From assembly GCA_026386795.1 (NCBI GenBank), contig JAPLMU010000138.1:18575-82574 (forward strand): DNA of 64,000 nt. Reading direction: 5' to 3'. The DNA is from Planctomycetota bacterium. Lineage in GTDB: Bacteria > Planctomycetota > Phycisphaerae > Phycisphaerales > SM1A02. Position numbers and translations under genes: made by a program. Positions within the stretch are counted from its first letter, which is position 1. Every line of letters begins with the position of its first letter. Below, piece by piece: positions 1-8,904 of this stretch. The notes under the pieces are model-generated. The model was not told the DNA's origin. It saw only the letters and a program-made list of their open reading frames with translations, and made no database searches.

Positions 1-144
1 CTCGACTTGCTGATGTTGGTGACCGGCATCGAGAAGCGATTTGGCCACAAGATCGCTCCCAAGAAGCTCGGCAAAGACACGATGTCGAGCGTGGGGGTGT
101 TCATTACATTTGCGCATGCAGAGTTGTTGGCGGCAGGCAAGTGA
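1..144 (+). CDS. Acyl carrier protein, C-terminal part (5' truncated by window edge)
   Basis: Frame 1 reads LDLLMLVTGIEKRFGHKIAPKKLGKDTMSSVGVFITFAHAELLAAGK*, the helix II-IV pattern of an ACP after the DSL site; stop overlaps next gene. Confidence 0.7.
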   Translation, partial: LDLLMLVTGIEKRFGHKIAPKKLGKDTMSSVGVFITFAHAELLAAGK

Positions 145-578
145 ACCACGGTTCACCCGAACAAATCTTGCCGCACCGCGAGCCGTTTTTGTTTGTAACT
201 GAAATTTGCCAACTCAGTGAAGGGGCGGTGCAGGCAACATGGAATGTCCGCGGCGATGAGGATTTCCTGCGCGGGCACTTTCCTGACGGCGCCATCGTTC
301 CCGGAGTGTTGATCGGCGAGGCGCTCGCGCAAGCCGCTGGCATTGCATTGACTTCTCTGCCAGGCGAAGGAATCGGGGCGCGTCGACCGGGGTATTTGGC
401 GCATATCAACCTGCGGTTCCACGCGCCCGCGCGTCCGCCCTGCCAGATTGACCTCAGCGCAAAGGTCTCCGGAGGCATGGGAGCGCTGCATCAATTTGAT
501 GTAGTGGCTCACTGTCAATCGGAACGATTGGCATCTGGAATTCTGGTTTTGGCGGTTCCGCCGACTACAGAGCAGTGA
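141..578 (+). CDS. Beta-hydroxyacyl-ACP dehydratase, FabZ-like hotdog fold
   Basis: ILPHREPFLFVTEI...GHFPDGAIVPGVLIGEALAQAAG motif; GTG start overlaps ACP stop by 4 bp. Confidence 0.85.
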   Translation: MNHGSPEQILPHREPFLFVTEICQLSEGAVQATWNVRGDEDFLRGHFPDGAIVPGVLIGEALAQAAGIALTSLPGEGIGARRPGYLAHINLRFHAPARPPCQIDLSAKVSGGMGALHQFDVVAHCQSERLASGILVLAVPPTTEQ

Positions 579-585
579 GCGACTG

Positions 586-2697
586 TTACTCCGGAACGAC
601 GCCGCGGTAGTAACTCATGACACTCAATTCCGTAGCGTGGCGAACGCCGACAAACCCTGCGGTTTCCAGCGCGGAAACGATGACTGCTGGTCGAACCGCA
701 TCGTCAACCGTCTCAGCCCAGTAGCGCATCATTGGGAATGTCGATGGGCGACCACTTGCCAACACTCCGACTGCGGGCGCAACATGTCGCATGGCAAATC
801 GGAAGATCGGGGCGGCGATCGTTCCACGCGCAGCAGTGACTTCGAGTACCACGATCCGTCCGCCGGTTCGCAGGACGCGCCGAGCTTCGGCGAAGACGAC
901 GCGCATGTCCTCAACGTGTCGCAACATGTACGCCATTGAAACGCAGTCAAATGAAGCGCTCGCAAAGGGCAAGTGCTCAGCAGCACCGAGTACCGTTTCT
1001 CGAACTCCACGGGTGCGCGCCACTTCCAACATTCCGGAACTCGGGTCGAGCGCCACCACCCGACCGGATTTGCCAACGATCTCCTGCTCAAGCAGCGCAC
1101 ACATGCCAGTACCACTGCCAACGTCTAAGACCGACATACCTTCGCGAAGTCCCGATGCTTGAAGTATGCGTCTTCGGTAACTATGCCCAAGTCCGCCAAG
1201 AAGCGCGCCATTTGCTCGGTCATAGCCCATGGCGCTGTTGTTGAACAACGCTTGCGTCCACCGCTCGCGATCGGACCGGTTTCGCAACTGAGACGGTCGC
1301 GCTACGACTGGCGGAATGACGGTTGCCATCCGTAGCACCTTTCCACTCGCCGTTCGCTTGAATTTTTTTACAAACGAGATGGTTCGAGGAACCGCGTGCG
1401 CGGGTACCCGCTCGGCGATGAACGCGCGCAGGGTCGCCGCATCGAGTTGGATATCGGGTGAGGTCAACTCTATGGACGCAGCGACGCGGGTCAGGCCATC
1501 AGCAAGCACGACCGGTTCAACAAGCGCCACGGCGACATCGGGGTGTTCTTCGATGGCCGCTTCAATGTCATACGGATTCACTTTCAGGCCAGCGACGTCA
1601 AACACCAGTTTCTCTCGACCTGTGATGTGAAAGAGCCCATCGGCGGAACGGACTCCAAGATCACCGGTTCGAAAGTATCCGCTCTGCATGGGCTCTTGGT
1701 CGCCCGCATGACCAACAATGCGATCAAATGCTGCGTTCGAGCGCACCGCGAGTTCGCCGCCCGCGCCCGTTGGAACGTCGATCATGGATTCCCGGCACAG
1801 AGGATCAACAAGTCGAACATCCACTCCGGCAATTGGGTGCCCGCCGGTGCCGCGATCAAGCCAGATGGTGCCAACTTCGCTTGCTCCGTACAGGTCAACG
1901 AGCGGAATGCCGAATACTCGCTCGAAATGCGTGCGCACTTGTTTACGAAGCGGCGACCCCGCCACCACGGCGCAGCGGAGTGTGTGCGGTGGAATGACGC
2001 TGCTTGCAAGCGCCGCGGCAGCTGCAGGCACCAGCGGAAGGACGGTCACGCCTTGAGAAATGAACTCGTGGGCACCTTCGATAGTGAATGACGCTTGCTG
2101 CCTGACTGATGCACCACACAGCAGCGGCGCTAAAAACGCATGCTCACATCCGTACGCATGGTGCATCGGCAAGAATGAGCCAACGATGTCATTGGGCTGA
2201 TACAGCTGAGCGTCAACAAGTCCAGCGGCAACGCAATCAACTGCTTCCGGACTGCGGTGAACGAAACGCGACACTCCCGTGGTGCCCGACGAAAGCAGCA
2301 CAATTCCACCATGTGGTTGCGTGCACTTGCTATCGGCCGCGCTCGCAGCGCTGTTGTGAATCAATTCCGCAAGAAGCGCGCTGTCAATGATGATGCTTGG
2401 TGCAAGTTCACGCTGAACTCGTTCCATCATGGCGCCGGGCGCTGCGTTGGCCATCAATACGGCATCACATCCAGCAAGCATGACCGCAAGACTGGCAATC
2501 CAGAAGTGACCGCCGGACGGAACCGATACTGCAACGAATGAGCCAGCTGCGCAGCGAAGTTCGATCGCCCGCGACACTGCATCCACTGAATTCAAGAGCG
2601 CACGGTTGGTCCACTCGCGACCGTCCGGGTCGGTGACCCGAACGCGGTCCGGAGCAGTGGCGCACTGTTCCGCGAGCGCCACGAGCAAACGGTTCAT
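586..2697 (-). CDS. Fusion: AMP-dependent acyl/aryl-ACP ligase (adenylation) + UbiE-like SAM methyltransferase
   Basis: LLSSGTTG, YGASEVG, YFRTGDLG, GREKLVFDVAGLKVNP, KRTASGKVLR adenylation motifs, then VLDVGSGTG...RVVALDPSSGML methyltransferase motif; start chosen at MNRLLVALAEQ because of 4-bp overlap with upstream gene. Confidence 0.85.
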   Translation of the reverse strand: MNRLLVALAEQCATAPDRVRVTDPDGREWTNRALLNSVDAVSRAIELRCAAGSFVAVSVPSGGHFWIASLAVMLAGCDAVLMANAAPGAMMERVQRELAPSIIIDSALLAELIHNSAASAADSKCTQPHGGIVLLSSGTTGVSRFVHRSPEAVDCVAAGLVDAQLYQPNDIVGSFLPMHHAYGCEHAFLAPLLCGASVRQQASFTIEGAHEFISQGVTVLPLVPAAAAALASSVIPPHTLRCAVVAGSPLRKQVRTHFERVFGIPLVDLYGASEVGTIWLDRGTGGHPIAGVDVRLVDPLCRESMIDVPTGAGGELAVRSNAAFDRIVGHAGDQEPMQSGYFRTGDLGVRSADGLFHITGREKLVFDVAGLKVNPYDIEAAIEEHPDVAVALVEPVVLADGLTRVAASIELTSPDIQLDAATLRAFIAERVPAHAVPRTISFVKKFKRTASGKVLRMATVIPPVVARPSQLRNRSDRERWTQALFNNSAMGYDRANGALLGGLGHSYRRRILQASGLREGMSVLDVGSGTGMCALLEQEIVGKSGRVVALDPSSGMLEVARTRGVRETVLGAAEHLPFASASFDCVSMAYMLRHVEDMRVVFAEARRVLRTGGRIVVLEVTAARGTIAAPIFRFAMRHVAPAVGVLASGRPSTFPMMRYWAETVDDAVRPAVIVSALETAGFVGVRHATELSVMSYYRGVVPE

Positions 2698-4013
2698 TGC
2701 AGAGCGGCTCCACGAGCGAGGCGTACGAGCGGAGCCCGATCTGTCACGCCGTCTGGGCGCAACCGGAATGGCCGAGTCCGGGGGGCAAACCCAACGCGTT
2801 TCTGCACTGCACACATGGAACCGAGCGCCCAGCAACGCACCGCCGTCGCGGGCTGAACTGCATCAAATTCACCAGCGAGCAGCGTCACGAATCCGCGCAC
2901 CAATTCACGAGGCTGACTTGGAGCAAAGAGAAGATCACGGAAGCCGGGGTCATAGAACCCCTCGACCAATCGGAAGGCGCGACCAACCACTCGAGTCGCC
3001 CATGCTTGATAGCGGGCGCGCTCTGCCGCCGGCCTTCCACCGCGCGACATACGAACCACGCCTGCAGCCGCCTGCTCGGCGGCGAGCAGCCCAAGCGTCA
3101 AACCCGTCGACCACACCGGGTCGAGGAATGCGGCGGCGTCGCCCACCAGAAAGAATCCGGGGCCTGCAAAGGGATCACACCGGTAAGTGAAGTCCGCAAT
3201 GACGCGATTCGTGGAAGGCCCGCGCGCGTTCGCCATGCGCTCAGCCATAATCGGCGTGCGTTCCACTGCCCACCAGAATCGATCTTCCGGAGCGACATCA
3301 AGAGTGCGGTGCAGCGGTTCACGTGCTACGAAACCAACGCTTGTGCGCTGGTCATCAAGCGGAATCAGCCAGAACCAACCCTCGTCCATCACGGTGAGTC
3401 CGAAGCAACCGGCAGCGTTGCCTGACGGGCGAATGACCCCTTCAAAGTGCTCAAAGTAGGCAACATTGCGGAGAAATGAGTGATATCGGCGCGTTCCAAA
3501 TTCGCGCCCCAAGGCGCTCGCCTGCCCGCTCGCGTCAATCATCCACTTGGCATGGACCGTGCCGGCATCGGTGTCGGCGATAATGCCATCATCGCCGTGC
3601 GACTGAATTGATCGCAACACGCACGAAGTGCGAACCTCTGCGCCCGCGTCACGCGCCGCTTCAACCATCATCATGTCAAGATGGATGCGCGCCATGTTGA
3701 ACGCGTCTTTCTCGCCGTTACCGATCGTGTCGCGGAAGAAGTATGTTCGCGATCCATAGCGGCGATCGCCCATGGATATCTCAACGCCAACTTTCCGAGC
3801 ATGCGGCAAAGCCATGCACCGATCGAGAACGCCAAGGCGACGGAGTGCGCGCTTGGTGCGGGGCAGAAAGCTCTCGCCGATGCGAAAGCGCGGAAACTCG
3901 CCACGATCAATCACCAGTACCTTTAAGCCTTCACGTGCCATGTCGATAGCCGCCGCGCTACCAGCGGGGCCAGCACCAATGACCAGGCAATCAACGTGCA
4001 ATATTTCAGACAT
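2694..4013 (-). CDS. FAD-dependent halogenase/oxidoreductase-like protein
   Basis: GAGPAGSAAAIDMAREGLKVLVIDRG FAD motif, RIGESFLP, WFWLIP (WxWxIP), KVGVEISMG around the potential catalytic Lys, FLVGDAAAFLDPVWSTG. Confidence 0.8.
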   Translation of the reverse strand: MSEILHVDCLVIGAGPAGSAAAIDMAREGLKVLVIDRGEFPRFRIGESFLPRTKRALRRLGVLDRCMALPHARKVGVEISMGDRRYGSRTYFFRDTIGNGEKDAFNMARIHLDMMMVEAARDAGAEVRTSCVLRSIQSHGDDGIIADTDAGTVHAKWMIDASGQASALGREFGTRRYHSFLRNVAYFEHFEGVIRPSGNAAGCFGLTVMDEGWFWLIPLDDQRTSVGFVAREPLHRTLDVAPEDRFWWAVERTPIMAERMANARGPSTNRVIADFTYRCDPFAGPGFFLVGDAAAFLDPVWSTGLTLGLLAAEQAAAGVVRMSRGGRPAAERARYQAWATRVVGRAFRLVEGFYDPGFRDLLFAPSQPRELVRGFVTLLAGEFDAVQPATAVRCWALGSMCAVQKRVGFAPRTRPFRLRPDGVTDRAPLVRLARGAALQ

Positions 4014-4839
4014 CGGCGACAGCCTCTACTTCCACAAGAAGCGCGTCGCGACACAGCGGGGCGTGCAGGACGCGTTCGCATTGATCGGCAAATTCATGTT
4101 GCGCCAAGCAGGAAATCGCGCTGATATGAGCCTTCTCGCGCACGTAAATCTGCACCGACCGCCAATGTCCGCGCGCTCCGGCAGACGTCCGTAGCGCTGC
4201 GAGATGACTGAGCGCCTCGCGCCACTGCGCCTCGATGTCATCCGGATGCGCGACATCCTCACCAACGACCGCCGCTGTTCCCGATGCCATCAGTAGATGG
4301 TCGGAAACAACTGCTCGCGTGAACGGCGGTGCCGATGGACCAAATTTGGAGGAATACTGCCACGCGGGAAGCTGTCTTGCATTTTCAATCGCCCGCAGAT
4401 TGCCCGGCATGGCAAGCGCATGAACAACGAGCGCGTCGCCGGCGTGGCCAACGCAGGTTCCCGCTGGCATGAATGCCATCGGCCAGCGCGCCGCGCGGTA
4501 CGCCTGCGCACGACCAGTGTTCATGCGCATGTAGCGATCGAGTCCATCAGAATCGCTCGCAGTAATCCTTGGCAAATACGCCCAGACACGGGTCGCCGCG
4601 CCATCAAGTTCATTGAGCACGTTCGAGAACGCAGTGAACGCTGCTTGCGCAAGTTGCTCTCCGGCGCAAGCAGCGACAGAAACGCTCGTTGATGCCATCG
4701 TGGCACCGCGTTCGAGCTCACTCGAAGTCCACGATGGCAAGTCACTTGCGGCGTCACCAGTGGCGCGCCAAGCATCGGAACCATGTCCGGAATGAGACTG
4801 AGGCGCACAGGGAACAGAGGACAAGGGCAACACGTTCAT
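4006..4839 (-). CDS. Chorismatase, FkbO/Hyg5/XanB2-like
   Basis: RVWAYLPRI...LDRYMRMNTGRAQAYR and C-terminal CRDALLVEVEAV resemble the FkbO/Hyg5 family; sits in a pigment-type cluster. Confidence 0.72.
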   Translation of the reverse strand: MNVLPLSSVPCAPQSHSGHGSDAWRATGDAASDLPSWTSSELERGATMASTSVSVAACAGEQLAQAAFTAFSNVLNELDGAATRVWAYLPRITASDSDGLDRYMRMNTGRAQAYRAARWPMAFMPAGTCVGHAGDALVVHALAMPGNLRAIENARQLPAWQYSSKFGPSAPPFTRAVVSDHLLMASGTAAVVGEDVAHPDDIEAQWREALSHLAALRTSAGARGHWRSVQIYVREKAHISAISCLAQHEFADQCERVLHAPLCRDALLVEVEAVADV

Positions 4840-6968
4840 ACTGTAGCAAACGACTGAAGAACCCCGTGTGCACTCGCCTGCACGGTCCAGACAAATCCGT
4901 TCGGATCCGCGCTAGAAATTGCCACATCGCGGGTGCGCGGTCGCGCAATTTCAAGCGCCAACGCCGCTGGTCCAGCGACACAGCCAATCTCAGGAAATGC
5001 GGTTCCTCCGTGTCCACTCACGCCTGGGCGCAGGGCTCCGCGATCGACCTGTGCACGTCCGATCTCCATGACTTCCGGCAGTGAATTCCCCGTGCTTGAG
5101 TCGATCCGCTCCATGAGAAATGCGATCCCGGCGGAGCGACTGCGCACGTTGCTGCCCGTGCAATTGCCGAGTACAGCGTCGATCGTCGGGTGGGATTCGT
5201 CAGCCATCACAATGAGGGCACGCTTCCATTCGCCCGATCGAATGCGGCACGAGGCAAGGAACATTGCCTCGAAACCCGCGGTGCGGGTACCGATCACGGT
5301 GGCACTTGCGGCGGTCATGCCGAGACCAAGTGATACGTGTGCGCTGCCGACATTCGGAACAGACTCGGCGAAGAGCACGGGGTTCGCGAGATCGATTCCC
5401 GAAGCAAGGAGATCGCGGTAGTACTGCTCCGTGAATCCAGCCGCACCGTGCCATGATGCCGCAAGAAGCGGTATGGACGCCAATTCATGCGCACTCAAGC
5501 CGGAAGCATCACAGAGATCGCGGGTTGCAGCGAGCATCAAACGCGGCAGCAACGCAAGGCGGCGCGTTCGCGCACGGTCAAGTAGTGGCGCGAGGATTTC
5601 CTCAGAAACATCACGCGTGTTGCAGTCGGCAAGATGCTCAAGGCCTGCGATTCCGCGCCCACCGGCAGAGACGCAACCGACGGCTCGAATACCGACGCGC
5701 GATGCCTCACGCGCATGCGTGTTCTCCGGCACCGCGCTCGCACCGACCCCACGAATGACCGACATCGCCACGTTTGCGCCGCCGAATCCTGCGGCCAGAA
5801 CGGTTACCCGTGTCGGTGCTCCCGGCCGAGGATTCTCATGCAATAGATCAATCTCAGGGAATGCTTGACGATCGACCGGTCGCCCCAGTCCGGCTGGCAT
5901 GAATCCCGCGTCAGCACACTTGAGGACCGCGAGTAGTTCCAACGCACCCGCCGCGCCAAGCGGATGACCGAAGCGACTCTTCAATGCAGTCACCGGAATG
6001 CGCGAGAGGTCCGCACCAAACGCCGTTCGGTACGCCTCATACTCCGCCGCGTCATTTCCAGCAGTTCCGGTGGCATGGGCAATCAATAGATCTGGCGTTC
6101 CGTTGGAAACAGCAGCTGCAAGCGCAACGGACGCGCCTCGACCTTCCGGATGCGGCTGCGTCAAATGATGCGCATCGCTCGACTCGCCGATCGCTTCAAT
6201 AATCGCCACGGGAACCTCTCCACGCGCGAGCGCGTCGGGCAGCCGCCGTAATAGTAAGAGCGCGCACCCTTCCGCAAGTTTCATGCCCTGTCGATCTTCA
6301 GCGAATGGGCTCAGTGGACCGGCAGCCACCAACTGCAATGCTGAGAATCCACCATAGGCAAACTCAGAAATTGGGTCATATCCGCCAGCAATGACGCAGG
6401 ATGCCGCTCCGGAGCGAAGCAACGAGCAACCATGTGCAATCGCGCTCAAGGCTGATGCGCACGCACACGAAACAGTGATCGCCCCGCCAGCAATTGGGAG
6501 TCCTTCAATCGCTCGACGCAGTACAGATCCAGCAGGAATACCTGCATAGGACTGCAGCGATTCCGACGCGTGTCCCGCTGCTTCCAAGCGCATCGCCGCG
6601 CCGCAATGGCGCATGCCAGCAAGCGTGGTGCCAACCACTATCGCCACCTGCGACGGATCCACGGCGAGCGTTCGCGCCGGATCAGCACCGAGCAGTTGTG
6701 CGAGCGCACGACGGAATAATCGCTCAGCTCGGTCTGTGTCCGATGCAGCAACGCGCGAAATAGCGTGCTGCGCTGAGTCACCATCTGCGACAGTGTGAAT
6801 ACCAAGATCCACCTGCCCCACGCCAGCGGCGATCGCCGGAGCCTGTTCCAACGCATCAGCTATTCCAACACCGCAACGAGTACTGCGAAGTGCCGCAGCG
6901 ATTGAGTCCAGATCAACACCCATGGCCCCCAAAGCAGCGGTTCGGACAATGGCGATGGGCGCATGCAT
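4836..6968 (-). CDS. Fusion: FabF-type beta-ketoacyl synthase + degenerate KS (chain-length-factor-like)
   Basis: First half has VSCACASAL (Cys), IAHATGT (His), SRFGHPLGAAGA (His); second half PNVGSAHVSLGLGMTAASATVIGTRTAGFEAM is KS-like without the catalytic Cys. Confidence 0.85.
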   Translation of the reverse strand: MHAPIAIVRTAALGAMGVDLDSIAAALRSTRCGVGIADALEQAPAIAAGVGQVDLGIHTVADGDSAQHAISRVAASDTDRAERLFRRALAQLLGADPARTLAVDPSQVAIVVGTTLAGMRHCGAAMRLEAAGHASESLQSYAGIPAGSVLRRAIEGLPIAGGAITVSCACASALSAIAHGCSLLRSGAASCVIAGGYDPISEFAYGGFSALQLVAAGPLSPFAEDRQGMKLAEGCALLLLRRLPDALARGEVPVAIIEAIGESSDAHHLTQPHPEGRGASVALAAAVSNGTPDLLIAHATGTAGNDAAEYEAYRTAFGADLSRIPVTALKSRFGHPLGAAGALELLAVLKCADAGFMPAGLGRPVDRQAFPEIDLLHENPRPGAPTRVTVLAAGFGGANVAMSVIRGVGASAVPENTHAREASRVGIRAVGCVSAGGRGIAGLEHLADCNTRDVSEEILAPLLDRARTRRLALLPRLMLAATRDLCDASGLSAHELASIPLLAASWHGAAGFTEQYYRDLLASGIDLANPVLFAESVPNVGSAHVSLGLGMTAASATVIGTRTAGFEAMFLASCRIRSGEWKRALIVMADESHPTIDAVLGNCTGSNVRSRSAGIAFLMERIDSSTGNSLPEVMEIGRAQVDRGALRPGVSGHGGTAFPEIGCVAGPAALALEIARPRTRDVAISSADPNGFVWTVQASAHGVLQSFATV

Positions 6969-8002
6969 TACCGCATACTCCGTCGCGCACAGGCGAGCGC
7001 CACCACTGTGGAGCCAACTGAAATCGCTATGAGCAAGCCAATTGATCGCATATCAAATCGACCGTCGATCGCTGCGCTACAGGCATCAATCGCCCAGGCC
7101 GGAAACAACCAGCCACCTACCGAGGCGATTGTCTTTGGAAGCAGTATCCGCGGAATCATGCTTCCAGACAGAGCACTCAGAACGAGCGTGATCACAGGTG
7201 CAATGGCTAAGAATCGAGCGCGCGAACCGCACAGCCCAGCAAGCGCTACGAAGAATGCCGCGCTCGAAACTGCGGCAACCCCGCTCGCGCACGCCAACGC
7301 AAGTACCGAACTTGGAACCAAGTGAAACACCGCGGCTGCCCATGCCAGCGTCAAAGCCAACTGCCACCACGCAATAACCGAAATCGCCACGATACGCGCG
7401 CCCGTTGATGCCGCAGCACTGATGCCCAGTGACCGTAATCGGTCCTGCAATCCGAGTGCGTCGTCACCGAGGCTTCGCGACGCGATCGAGGCAGATGAGA
7501 ACATGATGAAGATCAGCGCAATGCCCGCAGCGCTTCCGCGAACCAACATGCCGTCGAGTGATGTGATCTGGACCGAGAGCACCGGGACGTTCACTGCAAA
7601 GGCACGTGCGTTTGCTGCATTCACCAACTGCAGCGCGGCATCAGAAGCACCCGGAAGTGGCGACGCCGCCTCCACCAACACATGCGGATCGACGCGACTA
7701 AATCCATCCGGAATGCGAACTGTTGCCAGCATTCCGCGGTTATTGCCTTCCCCGTCCCGCAACTCTGAAACATGCACGCGCTGCATGGCAGACGACTCCA
7801 TTGCTTGAACAAAGAGCCGCGCGTCAGATGATCCGCAGTCGTCAACTACAGCAATCTCAAATCGGAATCCGTCGGTTGCCTCTAGATGCCTGTAGAACAG
7901 AGCAATCAGCGAGAAGAACGCAATCGGCGCTACCAGAGTCAACAGCGCAGCAATTCGATCCGCAACGAACGAGCGCAACATCGCAATAGTCAAAATGATC
8001 AT
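6968..8002 (-). CDS. ABC-2 type transporter permease
   Basis: N-terminal TM, large extracytoplasmic loop (IAVVDDCGSSDARLFVQAM...), then several TM helices; start MIILTIAML overlaps upstream gene stop. Confidence 0.75.
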   Translation of the reverse strand: MIILTIAMLRSFVADRIAALLTLVAPIAFFSLIALFYRHLEATDGFRFEIAVVDDCGSSDARLFVQAMESSAMQRVHVSELRDGEGNNRGMLATVRIPDGFSRVDPHVLVEAASPLPGASDAALQLVNAANARAFAVNVPVLSVQITSLDGMLVRGSAAGIALIFIMFSSASIASRSLGDDALGLQDRLRSLGISAAASTGARIVAISVIAWWQLALTLAWAAAVFHLVPSSVLALACASGVAAVSSAAFFVALAGLCGSRARFLAIAPVITLVLSALSGSMIPRILLPKTIASVGGWLFPAWAIDACSAAIDGRFDMRSIGLLIAISVGSTVVALACARRSMR

Positions 8003-8904
8003 TGCCGCCCCTCCCTGATCTGCATGAATGCCATCCACTGGGAAGGATGCTTGCGGATCGCTATTTCGAGCGCTGCCACCAACGCTTGCTGCGCTGGGTG
8101 GCATGCAACTTCTGTGGAACGCAGCGATTCGAGTTCGCAATAGATCGGTGCCATCATTTCAACTTCTAAGTCGTCGCCATTTCGGTAACAAAAGGTTGGG
8201 ACAATTGGCGCACCACATCCGAGAGCCAAACGCACTGCGCCCGTTGGAAGCACCGCGTCACTCGCCCCCAAGAATGGGATTCGCGATCCCTGCTGCATGG
8301 GCATCACACGATCGGCATGCAACACCACTACCTCGTTGGCGCGCAGCGCATCCTGCAGTGCAGCCCACGCAGAAACGCCATCACTCACCGCATGCTCAAT
8401 GACACCGAGTGATTGCCGCAGCGCGCTGCGTGCGCGCTCAAATCGCGGCATCGGATCCGGATGAAAGAGAACATGAATGCGAGGCTCAAACCTTCGAAGA
8501 AGCGCAATGGATGGCTCAAATGCGCCCATGTGTGCACTCGCAACGACTACTCCACGACCCAGGTCATGGGCGGCGTGGTATTGCTCTTGGCCGGAGAATC
8601 GTTTCACACGCGCTGCCAGTGCGTCGGCCGAAATTCCTTCTGAAAGCAGTATGTCTGCAATCGATCGCTGCATGTTCAGAAGCATTCCGGCAGCAACTGC
8701 GCGTACTTCCGATTCTGAAGCCTGCGGACCAAGTGCCAAGCGAGCGTTGGCACGCAGCGCGCGCCGCCAAGCAGGCACCGCCGCCATTCCACCGATCGCT
8801 ACCGCTCGACCCATCGCGGGCGCGAGCGCTGGTATGGAACAAATGGCTCCAAAGTACAGGTGATCAATCACGAGCCGCGCGGGGTGAAATGCAGAAAGAG
8901 TCAC
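7999..8904 (-). CDS. LpxL/HtrB-type lysophospholipid/lipid A acyltransferase family
   Basis: ARLALG..., GVVVASAHMGAFE, VVVLHADRVMPMQQGSRIPFLG, CGAPIVPTFCYR. Confidence 0.8.
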   Translation of the reverse strand: MTLSAFHPARLVIDHLYFGAICSIPALAPAMGRAVAIGGMAAVPAWRRALRANARLALGPQASESEVRAVAAGMLLNMQRSIADILLSEGISADALAARVKRFSGQEQYHAAHDLGRGVVVASAHMGAFEPSIALLRRFEPRIHVLFHPDPMPRFERARSALRQSLGVIEHAVSDGVSAWAALQDALRANEVVVLHADRVMPMQQGSRIPFLGASDAVLPTGAVRLALGCGAPIVPTFCYRNGDDLEVEMMAPIYCELESLRSTEVACHPAQQALVAALEIAIRKHPSQWMAFMQIREGRQ

